Source of the DNA: Halomonas getboli
GTDB lineage: Bacteria > Pseudomonadota > Gammaproteobacteria > Pseudomonadales > Halomonadaceae
NCBI RefSeq assembly: GCF_023094245.1
Contig: NZ_JALMEW010000004.1
Location: forward strand, 1-64,000
Direction of reading: 5' to 3'
DNA: 64,000 nucleotides
Of the stretch, positions 1 through 10,371 are shown in pieces (position 1 is the stretch's first letter; each line of letters starts with the position of its first letter). The translations under genes were made by a program, and so were the position numbers. Below the pieces are notes generated by a model, which saw only the letters and a program-made list of their open reading frames with translations, had not been told where the DNA came from and ran no database searches.

Positions 1-788
1 CCGAGATGAGCTCGATCAACCCGGTGTTCCTGCTGCCGGAAGCGCTGAACAACCGCGGCCGCGATCTCGGCGAGGCCTTCATCGGCTCGCTGACCATGGG
101 CGCCGGCCAGTTCTGCACCAATCCCGGGCTGGTGATCGCCGTGAAGGGCGAGAGCCTGGACGCCTTCGTGGCGTCCGCCGCCGAGGCGGTGAAGGCTTCC
201 GCGGCCCAGACCATGCTGACCCCGGGCATCCATGAGGCCTATACCCAAGGCGTCGACGGCCTGGTGGCCAGCAGCAAGGCCCGCGAGGTCGCCCGCGGCA
301 ACGCCGGCGAGGGCCCCAACGCCTGCCAGAGCGGGCTGTTCGTGGCCTCCGCCGAGGACTTCATGGGCGACGAGGCGCTGCAGGCCGAGGTCTTCGGCGC
401 CACCTCGCTGGTGGTCGAGTGTGCCGACCTCGACGAGGTCAAGCGCGTGGCGGAATCCCTGGAAGGCCAGCTCACCGCCACCCTGCAGATGGACGACGCC
501 GACCTGGACGCGGCCCGTGCGCTGCTGCCGACGCTCGAGCGCCGCGCCGGCCGGGTGATGGCCAACGGCTGGCCGACCGGCGTCGAGGTGTGCCACGCCA
601 TGGTGCACGGCGGCCCGTACCCGGCCACTTCGGACTCCCGCACCACCTCGGTGGGCAGCGCGGCGATCCATCGCTTCCTGCGCCCGGTGTGCTACCAGAA
701 CCTGCCCCAGGGCCTGTTGCCCGAGGCCCTGCGCGACGGCAATCCGGCCGGCGTCAGCCGCCTGGTCGACGGCCGGCGCGAGGCCTGA
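1..788 (+). CDS. Alpha-ketoglutarate semialdehyde dehydrogenase (2,5-dioxovalerate dehydrogenase), 3' part
   Basis: The reading frame is open from the left edge, so the gene is cut by the window and only the C-terminal ~262 residues are seen. The first complete codon (3-5) is Glu followed by MSSINPVF, the position of the ALDH general-base Glu. The catalytic Cys lies in GQFCTNPG about 37 residues later. The C-terminal VCHAMVHGGPYPATSD segment is typical of the NADP-dependent KGSADH branch of aldehyde dehydrogenases. The enzyme oxidises 2,5-dioxopentanoate to 2-oxoglutarate, the last step of non-phosphorylating pentose or sugar-acid oxidation. The next gene starts about 10 bases downstream, so the two are co-transcribed, and the arabinose transporter opposite supports an L-arabinose role. 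An ATG at 6 is internal, not the start. Confidence 0.88.
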   Translation, partial: EMSSINPVFLLPEALNNRGRDLGEAFIGSLTMGAGQFCTNPGLVIAVKGESLDAFVASAAEAVKASAAQTMLTPGIHEAYTQGVDGLVASSKAREVARGNAGEGPNACQSGLFVASAEDFMGDEALQAEVFGATSLVVECADLDEVKRVAESLEGQLTATLQMDDADLDAARALLPTLERRAGRVMANGWPTGVEVCHAMVHGGPYPATSDSRTTSVGSAAIHRFLRPVCYQNLPQGLLPEALRDGNPAGVSRLVDGRREA

Positions 789-798
789 GGAGATGCCC

Positions 799-1962
799 AT
801 GCCCGATAGCATGACCTTCGCCCTGCCCGAGGATGCCGACCGCGCCCTGCTGGTCGGCCGGGTCTGGCGCGATGCGCCCCACCCGGGCCCGGCCCTGGTC
901 GTCGTCCGCGACGGCCGGGTGGTCGACATCTCGGCGAGCGTCGCCTGCATGGCCGACCTGCTCGAGCGCGACGATGCCGCCGCGCTGGTGGCCACGGCCG
1001 AGGGCGAGGACCTGGGCCCGGTCGAGGAACTGCTGGCGCGTTCGCTGGCGGAGACGCCCGAGGCGCCCTACCTGCTCGCGCCCTGCGATGTGCAGGCGAT
1101 CAAGGCCTGCGGCGTGACCTTCGCGGTCAGCCTGATGGAGCGGGTGATCGAGGAGCAGGCCGGCGGCGATCCGGCCCGCGCCGGCGAGCTGCGCGAGGAG
1201 CTCAGGCAGGTGATCGGCGGCGACCTGTCGAAGATCGTGCCCGGCTCCGAGGCGGCCATGGCGCTCAAGGCCGAGCTCCAGGCCCGCGGCGCCTGGTCCC
1301 AGTACATGGAGGTCGGCATCGGGCCGGACGCCGAGGTGTTCACCAAGGCCCAGCCGCTGTCGGCGGTGGGCTTCGGCCGCGGCGTGGGCCTGCATCCGGC
1401 CTCCGCGTGGAACAACCCGGAGCCGGAGATCGTGCTGGCGGTGGACGCCGCCGGCCGGGCCCGCGGGGCGACGCTCGGCAACGACGTCAACCTGCGCGAC
1501 GTGGAGGGCCGCAGCGCCCTGCTGCTGGGCAAGGCCAAGGACAACAACGCGTCCTGCGCCATCGGCCCCTTCATCCGCCTGTTCGACGACGACTTCACCC
1601 TGGACACGGTGCGCGAGGCCACGGTGTCGCTGCGCATCGAGGGCGCCGACGACGCCTTCGTGCTGGAGGACTCCAGCGACATGCGCCAGATCAGTCGCGA
1701 TCCGCTGGATCTGGTGGGCCAGACCCTCGGCGCGCATCACCAGTATCCGGACGGCTTCCTGCTGTTCCTGGGCACCATGTTCTCGCCGATCCAGGACCGC
1801 GACGGCAAGGGCCAGGGCTTCACCCACCACCTGGGCGACGTGGTGACCATCGCCACGCCCTCGCTGGGCGCGCTGGTCAACCGCGTCGACCGGTCGGACC
1901 GGCTGCCGCCCTGGACCTACGGCATCCGCCAGTGGATGGCGGATATGGCGAAGCATCGATAA
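799..1962 (+). CDS. FAH-family 2-keto-3-deoxy-pentonate dehydratase
   Basis: A 387-residue fumarylacetoacetate-hydrolase-family protein. The C-terminal half has the FAH fold signatures: NPEPEIVLAVD for the metal-binding acids, GNDVNLRD, and KAKDNNASCAIGP. Length and layout resemble the XylX-type 2-keto-3-deoxy-xylonate dehydratases, which remove water from the keto-deoxy acid to give 2,5-dioxopentanoate, the substrate of the enzyme encoded just upstream. The second ATG (799) is chosen over 793 because GAGGAG abuts 793 but lies 6 bases before 799. The exact sugar stereochemistry cannot be read from sequence; an L-arabinose role is inferred from the neighbouring araFGH and dehydrogenase genes. 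Other FAH hydrolase activities are possible. Confidence 0.8.
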   Translation: MPDSMTFALPEDADRALLVGRVWRDAPHPGPALVVVRDGRVVDISASVACMADLLERDDAAALVATAEGEDLGPVEELLARSLAETPEAPYLLAPCDVQAIKACGVTFAVSLMERVIEEQAGGDPARAGELREELRQVIGGDLSKIVPGSEAAMALKAELQARGAWSQYMEVGIGPDAEVFTKAQPLSAVGFGRGVGLHPASAWNNPEPEIVLAVDAAGRARGATLGNDVNLRDVEGRSALLLGKAKDNNASCAIGPFIRLFDDDFTLDTVREATVSLRIEGADDAFVLEDSSDMRQISRDPLDLVGQTLGAHHQYPDGFLLFLGTMFSPIQDRDGKGQGFTHHLGDVVTIATPSLGALVNRVDRSDRLPPWTYGIRQWMADMAKHR

Positions 1963-1988
1963 GCCGTAAACACTCCGCCGGCACACAA

Positions 1989-2018
1989 AAAGGGGCGGCC
2001 CCGCCGGGTCGCCCCTTT
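1989..2018. terminator. Bidirectional intrinsic terminator
   Basis: A 13-bp hairpin (1989-2001 with 2006-2018, one G-U pair, loop CGCC) begins with AAAGGGGCG and ends with CGCCCCTTT, flanked by A-rich and T-rich sequence on the two sides. It lies between the convergent dehydratase and lactonase genes and would stop transcription from both. Confidence 0.85.
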
Positions 2019-2063
2019 CTTCTTTCTCTATTTATCTTTCCTCTCCCGTCTTGCCAGACACGG

Positions 2064-2984
2064 CTACCCGCTTTCCCGCCACACCTGCGCTGCTTCCTCG
2101 ACGTTCACCCGGAACGGCGTGGCCGCCAGCCCCCGCACGCCGGGATCGACCCGGAACAGCCCGCCGGCCAGGCCCTCGGCGTCGCGGTCCTCCGCCGCGG
2201 TGGTGATATAGAGCGTATCGAGATCCGGCCCGCCGAAGGCGCAGGAGGTGACCCGCGAGGCCGGCAGCGGCAGCGTCTCGTCGAGGCGACCGTCGGGGGC
2301 GAAGCGGCTGACGCGCCCGCCCTCCCAGTGGGCCACCCAGAGTCCGCCCTCGGCATCGCAGGCCATGCCGTCGGGAAAGCCCTGGGTCTCGCCGAAGCGG
2401 ATGTGCGCGCGCTTGTTCGCGAGGCTTCCGTCGGCAGCCAGGTCGAAGGCGTGGATCACCCGCCGCGGGGTGTCGCTGTGATAGAGGGTACGGCCATCGG
2501 GGGCGATCGCCGGGCCGTTGGCCACCCGATAGCCCGCATCGAGGCGCCGCAGGTGACGGCCTTCCAGGCGATAGAGCGCGCCGCTGGACTCCTCGGCGGC
2601 GTCGTCCATGGAGCCGAACCACAGCCGCCCCGCGGGATCGACCTTGGCGTCGTTGAAGCGGTTGCCGGCCGGCTCGTCCTGCGGCGTGGGCCAGGCGGCG
2701 ACGATGCGCGGCCCGTTTTCCTCCAGGCGCAGATGGACCAGGCGCGAGCGCAGCCCGGCGATGAAGCCGTCGCCGTCGTCGCGGGGCGCCAGCCAGCAGC
2801 AGGCCTCGTCCAGCGGCCAGACGCGGGTCTCGCCGCGAGCCGGATCGAAGGCCTGCAGGCGAACGCCGAGGATATCGACGAACAGCAGCTGGCCGGCGTC
2901 GCCGCGCTCGGGGCACCACAGCGGCCCTTCGCCGAGTCGGGCACGACCGGCCCAGACGCATTCCAGTGTCGAGGCATCGACCAT
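2064..2984 (-). CDS. araL: SMP-30/gluconolactonase-family L-arabinonolactonase
   Basis: A 306-residue six-bladed propeller protein of the SMP-30/gluconolactonase/LRE family. It should hydrolyse the sugar 1,4-lactone made by the sugar dehydrogenase to the aldonate. The metal ligands of the family are visible: Glu19 in LGEGPLW, Asn156 in VANGP and Asp205 in FPDGMA, with the substrate-side NDAK motif at 111-114. A GGAG box precedes the ATG. It is the last gene of the araF-araG-araH-lactonase unit, separated from araH by a hairpin. The gene name is by pathway role; D-galactono- or D-xylonolactone could also be a substrate. Confidence 0.82.
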   Translation of the reverse strand: MVDASTLECVWAGRARLGEGPLWCPERGDAGQLLFVDILGVRLQAFDPARGETRVWPLDEACCWLAPRDDGDGFIAGLRSRLVHLRLEENGPRIVAAWPTPQDEPAGNRFNDAKVDPAGRLWFGSMDDAAEESSGALYRLEGRHLRRLDAGYRVANGPAIAPDGRTLYHSDTPRRVIHAFDLAADGSLANKRAHIRFGETQGFPDGMACDAEGGLWVAHWEGGRVSRFAPDGRLDETLPLPASRVTSCAFGGPDLDTLYITTAAEDRDAEGLAGGLFRVDPGVRGLAATPFRVNVEEAAQVWRESG

Positions 2985-3014
2985 GGGAATCTCCGTGCTC
3001 GAGAGTCAGCCAAG

Positions 3015-3042
3015 CGCGGCCCCGCCGGACGACGGGGCCGCG
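3015..3042 (-). promoter_or_regulatory. Intercistronic hairpin between araH and the lactonase gene
   Basis: CGCGGCCCCG and CGGGGCCGCG form a perfect 10-bp stem with an 8-base loop in the 63-base gap. There is no T tract, so partial attenuation or RNA stabilisation is more likely than full termination. Confidence 0.45.
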
Positions 3043-3047
3043 GCGGG

Positions 3048-4061
3048 TCAGGCGCGCTGTCGGCGGGTCTGCTTCCAGCGGTCGAACATCACCGCCAGCA
3101 GCAGGATGGCGCCGCGCACCAGGTACTGGTAGAAGGTCGGCACGTTGAGCAGGCCCATGGCGTTCTGCACGCAGCCCATGATCAGCACGCCCACCAGCAC
3201 CCCGGTGATCGAGGCGATGCCGCCGGACAGCGCCACGCCGCCCAGCACGCAGGCCGAGATCACGGCGAGCTCCAGCCCCTGAGAGGTGTTGGGATCGCCG
3301 AGGCCCATGCGCGAGGTCAAGAGCACCCCGGCGATGCCGGCCACCACGCCCTGCAGGCCGAAGACGATGATCTTCAGCCGGCGCACGTTGACCCCGGCCA
3401 GGGCCGCGGCCTCGGCGTTGCCGCCGGTGGCCAGCACGTTGCGGCCGAAGGCGGTCATGTTGAGCAGCACGCCGAAGATCACGAAGCAGGCGATCATGGT
3501 CCACACCGGCAGGGTCAGGCCGAGGAAGGAGGCGCTGCCCAGCTCGAAGAAGGCCGGCACGGTGATCATCACCGCGTCGCCGCCGGAGGTGATGTAGGCC
3601 AGGCCACGCACGAACTCCATGGCCGCCAGGGTGGCGATCAGCGAGTTGATGCCGAAGCGGGCCACTACGAAGCCATTGAAGGCCCCGACGGCGCCGCCGG
3701 CGACCACGCCGCCCAGCACGCCGATGATCACGCTGCCCGAGGCCGAGGTGGCCACGGCGGCGACCACCCCGGCGAAGGCCACGATGGAGGCCACCGAGAG
3801 GTCGACCTCGCCCAGCGCCAGCACCAGCATCATGGTGGTGGCGATGGTGCCGATCAGCGTCACCGAGAGCAGCAGGCCGACCATGTTGCGGCCGGTCAGG
3901 AAATCGGGGATGAATACCGACAGCGCCACGAACAGCACGGCGAAGATGGCGATCAGCCCCGAGGTGTCGAGCAGGGTGCGCAGCGGCTTGGTCAGCCCCT
4001 GGCGGCCCTCGGGGCGCGCCGGGGCGCCGCCCTCGTCCTGCGCGATTTTTTGCGTCGTCAT
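3048..4061 (-). CDS. araH: L-arabinose ABC transporter permease
   Basis: A 337-residue inner-membrane permease of the AraH/RbsC/XylH type, with about ten hydrophobic segments beginning near residue 35 (LLDTSGLIAIFAVLFVALSV). The MMLVLALGEVDLSVASIVAF segment and the later GGVALSGGIASITGVLVG segment are typical of sugar permeases of this family. It forms the membrane channel with AraG and receives sugar from AraF. The ATG at 4061 is preceded by GAGAGAAA and gives a short cytoplasmic N-terminus; the open frame extends further upstream only into the araG 3' end. It follows araG by 43 bases. Assignment to arabinose rests on the AraF-like binding protein in the same operon. Confidence 0.9.
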   Translation of the reverse strand: MTTQKIAQDEGGAPARPEGRQGLTKPLRTLLDTSGLIAIFAVLFVALSVFIPDFLTGRNMVGLLLSVTLIGTIATTMMLVLALGEVDLSVASIVAFAGVVAAVATSASGSVIIGVLGGVVAGGAVGAFNGFVVARFGINSLIATLAAMEFVRGLAYITSGGDAVMITVPAFFELGSASFLGLTLPVWTMIACFVIFGVLLNMTAFGRNVLATGGNAEAAALAGVNVRRLKIIVFGLQGVVAGIAGVLLTSRMGLGDPNTSQGLELAVISACVLGGVALSGGIASITGVLVGVLIMGCVQNAMGLLNVPTFYQYLVRGAILLLAVMFDRWKQTRRQRA

Positions 4062-4104
4062 AGCGATTTCTCTCGCGATTGTTGTGATATCGAAAGGCGC
4101 TCGT

Positions 4105-5598
<1,494 letters not shown>

Positions 5599-5624
5599 GG
5601 CAGATGACTCCTGGGCGGAAGACG

Positions 5625-5649
5625 CGCCCGGCCCCCCGCGGCCCGGGCG
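5625..5649 (-). promoter_or_regulatory. Hairpin after araF
   Basis: A GC-rich stem in the 58-base araF-araG gap pairs CGCCCGG with CCGGGCG. Such hairpins downstream of binding-protein genes often protect the 5' message and keep the binding protein in excess over the ATPase. There is no T tract, and the role is inferred. Confidence 0.45.
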
Positions 5650-5656
5650 GGCGGGA

Positions 5657-6649
5657 TCAGAGGCCGAGCTCATCGCGCACGTCCTGCCAGTTGTCGCGGG
5701 TCATCAGGGTGCCGGAAGTCACGGTATTCTCCGGCGGCTTCTCGCCCTCGGTGATCCAGGCGTAGAGGTCCTCCGCGGTCTGGCGGCCGTGCATGGTGGA
5801 GCTCACCGCCACGGTGCCGTGGAAGCCGGTGGGTTTCTCGCGGGAGAACTCGGCGAAGGCCGCGCCGGAGCCGTTGATACCGACGCCGATCACGTCCTCG
5901 GCGCCCAGCCCGTACTGCTCGCTGGCGCGCACGCCGCCCAGCACGCTCTCCTCGTTGAGGGCGTAGATCACCCAGTGCTCGTAGTCGCCGCGCTTGGCGA
6001 ACACCGGTGAGGCGGCCGAGAAGGCGCTGCTGGTGTCGGTATTCTGCTGGGGCGCGTCGAAGATGTTGTCCTCTTGGAACCCGGCATCGAGCAGCGCATC
6101 GGTGGCGCCGTCGGTACGTTCCTTGGCGGTGGGCAGCTCGTAGTTGGTGATGCGAAGCGCGGCGACCTCCTGCGGGTCCCAGCCGCGGGCCTTCATCTCG
6201 TCGGCGATCGCCTCGCCCACCTGCTGGCCGATCTTGTAGCCGGACATGCCCAGGTGCGGCACGCCCTCCATGGGCTCGCCATCGGGGCCGACGAAGCGGT
6301 CGTCCACGGTAACCACCTTCATGCCGTACTGCTCGGCGCGGTTCATGATCGCCGGCCCCAGGCGCACGTCCGGCGGGCAGATCACGAAGCCCTGGGCGCC
6401 CTGGGAGTTGAGGTTGTCGATGGCGCTGAGCACCTGCTGGCCGTCCTCGCCGGCCAGGCGCACCACCTCGAAGCCCTTTTCCTCACCGACGGCGGTGGCG
6501 GCCTGCTGCTCGTTGATGAACCAGGCCTGCTCGGGCTTCTTGACGATGAAGCCCATGGTGACGTCGTCCTGGGCCTGGGCACCGCTGAGGGCGGCCATGG
6601 CGATGGCGCCACCAAGCGCCAGACGTGCGAATCGAGACGTGAGAGTCAT
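5657..6649 (-). CDS. araF: L-arabinose-binding periplasmic protein
   Basis: A 330-residue periplasmic binding protein. A signal peptide ([17 protein letters not shown], cleavage near residue 26) is followed by [15 protein letters not shown], which resembles the N-terminus of E. coli AraF. Further AraF-like segments are [33 protein letters not shown] and [15 protein letters not shown]. It binds the sugar in the periplasm and delivers it to AraGH. AAAGGAGC precedes the ATG. It is the first gene of the operon, downstream of a candidate operator at 6784-6801. AraF homologues can also bind D-galactose or D-fucose, matching the broad specificity expected of the dehydrogenase at 9318-10289. Confidence 0.92.
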   Translation of the reverse strand: MTLTSRFARLALGGAIAMAALSGAQAQDDVTMGFIVKKPEQAWFINEQQAATAVGEEKGFEVVRLAGEDGQQVLSAIDNLNSQGAQGFVICPPDVRLGPAIMNRAEQYGMKVVTVDDRFVGPDGEPMEGVPHLGMSGYKIGQQVGEAIADEMKARGWDPQEVAALRITNYELPTAKERTDGATDALLDAGFQEDNIFDAPQQNTDTSSAFSAASPVFAKRGDYEHWVIYALNEESVLGGVRASEQYGLGAEDVIGVGINGSGAAFAEFSREKPTGFHGTVAVSSTMHGRQTAEDLYAWITEGEKPPENTVTSGTLMTRDNWQDVRDELGL

Positions 6650-6783
6650 GCCGTGCTCCTTTCGCCCCTGTCGGGGTCATTGTTGTTGGAGGTCGTTGTC
6701 GTGGGAAATCGAGTCGGTCGAAAGACGCCTTCACCCTAGCCAGCTCACGGCATAACCCTCTAATACCCAAACCCAGCGATAGC

Positions 6784-6801
6784 GATACAAGTTTTGCTAT
6801 C
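6784..6801 (-). promoter_or_regulatory. Candidate LysR-type operator upstream of araF (GATA-N10-TATC)
   Basis: The dyad GATA-N10-TATC lies about 135 bases upstream of the araF start, inside a larger GATAGC...GCTATC inverted repeat beginning at 6778. The same arrangement and spacing occurs just before the LysR gene (8324-8341). The rest of the 311-base gap 6650-6960 shows no gene. Confidence 0.55.
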
Positions 6802-6960
6802 ACGACGCGGCAAACGACGCCGTCAGGCGACACCGATGCCGGCCGGCGCTCCTTCCGGGCGAGACTAAAGTTGCGTTTGCCCTACCCTGGCACCGCGGCC
6901 GCAAACGAAAGAAGCCGCCCACCGGCGGCTTCACATCGAGCATGAAACGGCGGCAATGCC

Positions 6961-8184
6961 TCAGTCGTCGTCGGCATCCGTCGAGAAGCGGTAGACCGTC
7001 AGCGAGCGATAGGTCTCGTCGGGTTCGAGAATCGTCGAGGGGAAATCCGGCCGATTGGGCGAGTCGGGAAAGTGCTGGGTTTCCAGCGCGAAGCCGGAAC
7101 GTTTCAGGTAGGGCTCACCGCCCTTGCCAGTCACGCTGCCGTCGAGGAAATTCCCCGAATAGAACTGCAGGCCGGGCTCGGTGGTGGCGATCTCGAGCAC
7201 GCGGCCGCTGTCGGGATCGACGACCCGGGCCGCCGATCGGGGCGCGTCCAACGGGGCGTTGTCCATGGCCAACACGAAGTTGTGATCGTAGCCGCCGCCG
7301 CGGGCCAGCTGACGATTGTCGTCGCCGATGCGCCGGCCGATCGGGGTCGGCTGACGGAAGTCGAAGGGCGTGCCCGCCACGTCGCGGATCTCGCCGGTGG
7401 GAATCAGCGTCTCGTCGACCGGTGTAAAGGCATCGCCGTGGATCGTCAGCACGTGATCGAGAATGCTGGGATCGCCCTCGCCGGAGAGATTGAAGTAGCT
7501 GTGCTGGGTCAGATTGACCGGCGTCGCCCGGTCGGTCTCGGCGCGATAGCTCACCTCCAGGGCGTTGTCGTCGGTCAAGGTATAGGTGACCGTTGCCTCG
7601 AGCCGGCCGGGATAGCCCTCCTCGCCGTCCTCGCTGACATAATGCAGGATCACGCCCTCGCCATTCTCGTCGCTGAACGGCTCGGCCTGCCACAGCCGCC
7701 GGTCGAAGCCCTCTTCGCCACCGTGCAGATGGTTGTCCCCGTCGTTGGTGGCCAACTGGTAGGTCGTGCCGTCGAGGCTGAAACGCCCCTGGTCGATGCG
7801 GTTGCCGTAGCGACCGATCAGGGCGCCGAAGTAGGGGTTCAGCCGACGGTAGGCCTCGGACAGATAGCCGTCGAGGGTGTCGAAACCGAGCACGATATCC
7901 TCGACATTTCCCTCTCGATCGGGTGCCTTCAGCGAGACGATGATCCCGCCATAATTCATGACCTCGACCGTCATGCCGTCGGCATTGGTGAGGCGATAGA
8001 GCGTGACCTCTCGGCCGTCGGGCAGTTCGCCGAACGGCGCCGCCTCGACGCCCCTGTTCCCCACATGGTGCGCCATGTCGTCTCCTCTTCCCTGTGATAT
8101 GTCGTCGGCCATGGCAGCGCCACCGCCGATCATGAACAGGCCGATGGCCCCGCCAAGGGCCCGGCATCGTGTCGCGTCGAACAT
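6961..8184 (-). CDS. galM: Aldose 1-epimerase (mutarotase), probably exported
   Basis: A 407-residue galactose-mutarotase-family protein that interconverts alpha and beta anomers, useful because the sugar dehydrogenase prefers one anomer. The GalM catalytic His is in NLTQHSYFNLSG; YDHNF and the catalytic Glu in ETQHFPDSPN are also present. The long start gives a plausible signal peptide (ALGGAIGLFMIGGGAAMA, then DD), suggesting a periplasmic enzyme. However, an in-frame ATG at 8076 has a much better ribosome site (AGAGGAG) and the codons just before it are unusual (ATA, TCA, AGA, GGA), so a 371-residue cytoplasmic form is a real alternative. It is transcribed toward araF and diverges from the LysR gene. 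Confidence 0.87.
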   Translation of the reverse strand: MFDATRCRALGGAIGLFMIGGGAAMADDISQGRGDDMAHHVGNRGVEAAPFGELPDGREVTLYRLTNADGMTVEVMNYGGIIVSLKAPDREGNVEDIVLGFDTLDGYLSEAYRRLNPYFGALIGRYGNRIDQGRFSLDGTTYQLATNDGDNHLHGGEEGFDRRLWQAEPFSDENGEGVILHYVSEDGEEGYPGRLEATVTYTLTDDNALEVSYRAETDRATPVNLTQHSYFNLSGEGDPSILDHVLTIHGDAFTPVDETLIPTGEIRDVAGTPFDFRQPTPIGRRIGDDNRQLARGGGYDHNFVLAMDNAPLDAPRSAARVVDPDSGRVLEIATTEPGLQFYSGNFLDGSVTGKGGEPYLKRSGFALETQHFPDSPNRPDFPSTILEPDETYRSLTVYRFSTDADDD

Positions 8185-8323
8185 AGCAGAAAGTCCACTT
8201 TTTCCGGGTCGGCACGTTGCGTTAGAACGGAGCTAGTGCAACGGGAGGGCGCCGGATGCGCCCTCCATCGCCAACCTAGGCAAGGCCCATCGGAAAGGAC
8301 CAATAATGTTCGCCACGACAGTC

Positions 8324-8341
8324 GATATACAAAGCGTTATC
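8324..8341 (+). promoter_or_regulatory. Candidate LysR-type operator at the regulator start (GATA-N10-TATC)
   Basis: GATA-N10-TATC, part of CGATA-N10-TATCG, ends 5 bases before the chosen ATG of the LysR gene. It matches the site upstream of araF in half-site sequence and spacing, suggesting autoregulation and control of the divergent galM gene. Confidence 0.5.
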
Positions 8342-8346
8342 GCCCC

Positions 8347-9357
8347 ATGAAGGCATCGCACGCTCCCGACGCCCTGCCCCCGGACTGGTTCCTGCGCGTT
8401 CGACTAAAGTTCCGCCATCTACAGCTGTTCGTCGCCCTCGACGAACAGCGCAACCTGCATCGCGCCGCTGAGAGCCTGGGCATGAGCCAGCCGGCGGCCT
8501 CCAAGCTGCTCGGTGACCTGGAGTCGCAGCTCGGCGTGGCGCTGTTCGAGCGCCACTCCCGCGGCCTCACGCCCAACTGGTACGGCGAGTGCCTGATCCG
8601 CCATGCCCGGGGCATCGTCTCCCAGCTGCAGCACGCCGGGGAGGAGCTCAACGCCCTGGAGGCAGGCAACGCCGGGGTGGTCTCGGTCGGCACGGTGATG
8701 GCGCCGGCGGTGACGCTGTTGACCAGTGCCATCGAGCGCGTGCATCGCGACCTGCCCGGCCTCAAGATCGGCGTCGACGTCGGCGTCAGCCGGGGCCTGG
8801 TGTCGCGACTGCTGGAGGGCGAGCTCGACTTCGCCATCACCCGCATCCCCGCCGGCTTCCCGGCGGAGCGCTTCGTGTTCGAGGAAATCGGCGAGGAGGC
8901 GCTGTGCTTCGTGTGCCGCGAGGGGCATCCGCTGACCGGGCAGGCGCCGCTGACGCTGGAGGCGATGGCCGCCTATCCCTGGGCGCTGCAGCCGCCGGGG
9001 GCGCTGATGCGCCAGCGGGTCGACGGGCTCTTCCTGCAGCACGGCGTCGTGCCGCCGCGCCAGATCGTCGACACCGCCGACGTGCTGGTGGCCCTGGCGC
9101 TGGTCGACAAGTCGGATACCCTCACCGTCACCACCCGCGAGACCGCCGACTTGCTGTGCGCACCCCAGCGCTTCCGCCGGCTGCCCTTCGAGGAAGCGCT
9201 GAGCGTGCAACCCTACGGCCTGGTGAGCCTGCGCGACCGGCGCCTGTCCCCCGGCGCCGCGGCGCTGATGGCCAGCCTGCGCGAACTGGTGGCGCATCAG
9301 CGCCGGCTAGTCGAACCTCAGCCCTCGAACGGCTCGACGCTCTCGCGACGCCCGTAG
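8347..9357 (+). CDS. LysR-family regulator of the arabinose locus
   Basis: A 336-residue LysR-type regulator. The winged helix-turn-helix is near residues 15-75 (AAESLGMSQPAASKLLGDLE), followed by a substrate-binding effector domain with GTVMAPAVTLLTSAIE. The type resembles GbpR-like regulators of sugar-binding proteins (inference). The ATG at 8347 is chosen because it begins a normal LysR N-terminus; a longer frame to 8236 would cross the candidate operator. It is divergent from galM, and its 3' end overlaps the convergent dehydrogenase gene by 40 bases. The likely inducer is the sugar or a pathway acid. Confidence 0.85.
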   Translation: MKASHAPDALPPDWFLRVRLKFRHLQLFVALDEQRNLHRAAESLGMSQPAASKLLGDLESQLGVALFERHSRGLTPNWYGECLIRHARGIVSQLQHAGEELNALEAGNAGVVSVGTVMAPAVTLLTSAIERVHRDLPGLKIGVDVGVSRGLVSRLLEGELDFAITRIPAGFPAERFVFEEIGEEALCFVCREGHPLTGQAPLTLEAMAAYPWALQPPGALMRQRVDGLFLQHGVVPPRQIVDTADVLVALALVDKSDTLTVTTRETADLLCAPQRFRRLPFEEALSVQPYGLVSLRDRRLSPGAAALMASLRELVAHQRRLVEPQPSNGSTLSRRP

Positions 9358-10289
9358 AGGAAAACATCCGCCACCTGGCGCAGCGGCGCGACGTCGACGT
9401 CGGAGCGGCCGGCGGCGGCGAGCTCGGCGAAACGCGCGTAGAGCCCGGCGTATTCCTGGCCGACCATGGCCGCCAGCCGCGACGGCTCGTCATCGCCGTC
9501 GCCGGTGGGCGCGTCCACCATCACCTCATCGTCGATCAGCAGACGATTGCCGCCGTGGGTCAGGCGCAGCCGGCCGGCGTCGGTCGTCACGCGTACCTCC
9601 CAGGTCACCTCGCCGGTCTGGCGGAAGTCGAAGTCGGCCTCGATCGGCGTCTCGTCGGCGTCCATGAAGGCCAGCTCAGCGGCGATCGGCGTCTGGCAGT
9701 TGGCCGGCACCTCGAGGGTCGCCCGGCGCAGGAAGAACGGCCGCGGCAGCACCTTGGTGACCACCGAGAGGGCGTTGATGCCGGGGTCGAACACACCCAT
9801 GCCGCCGGGCTCCCACAGCCAGGACTGACCGGGGTGCCAGACGCGCACGTCCTCCTTCCACTCGATCTCGACGCTATCGATGCGGCGCTCGGCCAGCCAC
9901 TCGCGCGCCCTGGCCACGCCGGCGGCCTGCTGGGAGTGCCAGGCGGCGAACAGCGTGCCCGGGCAGCGCTCGGCGAGTTCGACCAACGCCGCGACCTCGC
10001 TGAGCGTGGCGCCCGGCGGCTTCTCCAGCATCACGTGCTTGCCGGCCTCCAGCGCCTGGCGCGCCTGGGCGTAGCGCAGGTGGGTCGGGGTGCAGATGGC
10101 CACGGCATCGAGGTCGGGCTCGGCGGCCAGCATCGCCTCGAGCGAAGAATAGTGCGGCAGGCCGTCGATGCCCGCCACGGGGTCGGCACCGGCAGTCAGA
10201 CGCAGGGTCGGATGAGCCTGGATGGCCGGCAGGTGCTGGTCTCGGGCGATCTTGCCGAGGCCCACGAGACCGATGGAAAGGGTAGACAT
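9318..10289 (-). CDS. L-arabinose/D-galactose 1-dehydrogenase (Gfo/Idh/MocA family)
   Basis: A 323-residue NAD(P)-dependent sugar dehydrogenase. The Rossmann motif GLVGLGKIARDQHLPAI opens the protein, followed by the family motif EKPPGATLSEV and the substrate-side segments WKEDVRVWHPGQ and WEPGGMGVFDPGINALS. These closely resemble the Azospirillum L-arabinose 1-dehydrogenase as I recall it. The enzyme would oxidise L-arabinose (or D-galactose) to the lactone, the first step before the lactonase at 2064-2984. The ATG at 10289 is preceded by CAGGAA. The stop lies inside the 3' end of the convergent LysR gene. Confidence 0.88.
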   Translation of the reverse strand: MSTLSIGLVGLGKIARDQHLPAIQAHPTLRLTAGADPVAGIDGLPHYSSLEAMLAAEPDLDAVAICTPTHLRYAQARQALEAGKHVMLEKPPGATLSEVAALVELAERCPGTLFAAWHSQQAAGVARAREWLAERRIDSVEIEWKEDVRVWHPGQSWLWEPGGMGVFDPGINALSVVTKVLPRPFFLRRATLEVPANCQTPIAAELAFMDADETPIEADFDFRQTGEVTWEVRVTTDAGRLRLTHGGNRLLIDDEVMVDAPTGDGDDEPSRLAAMVGQEYAGLYARFAELAAAGRSDVDVAPLRQVADVFLYGRRESVEPFEG

Positions 10290-10371
10290 GGCGATTCCTG
10301 AACGAAGGGGAAACGATGAGCGGACCATACCAGAGCATATGTAGAACATACAGTCTCACCCGGCGCCGGGC

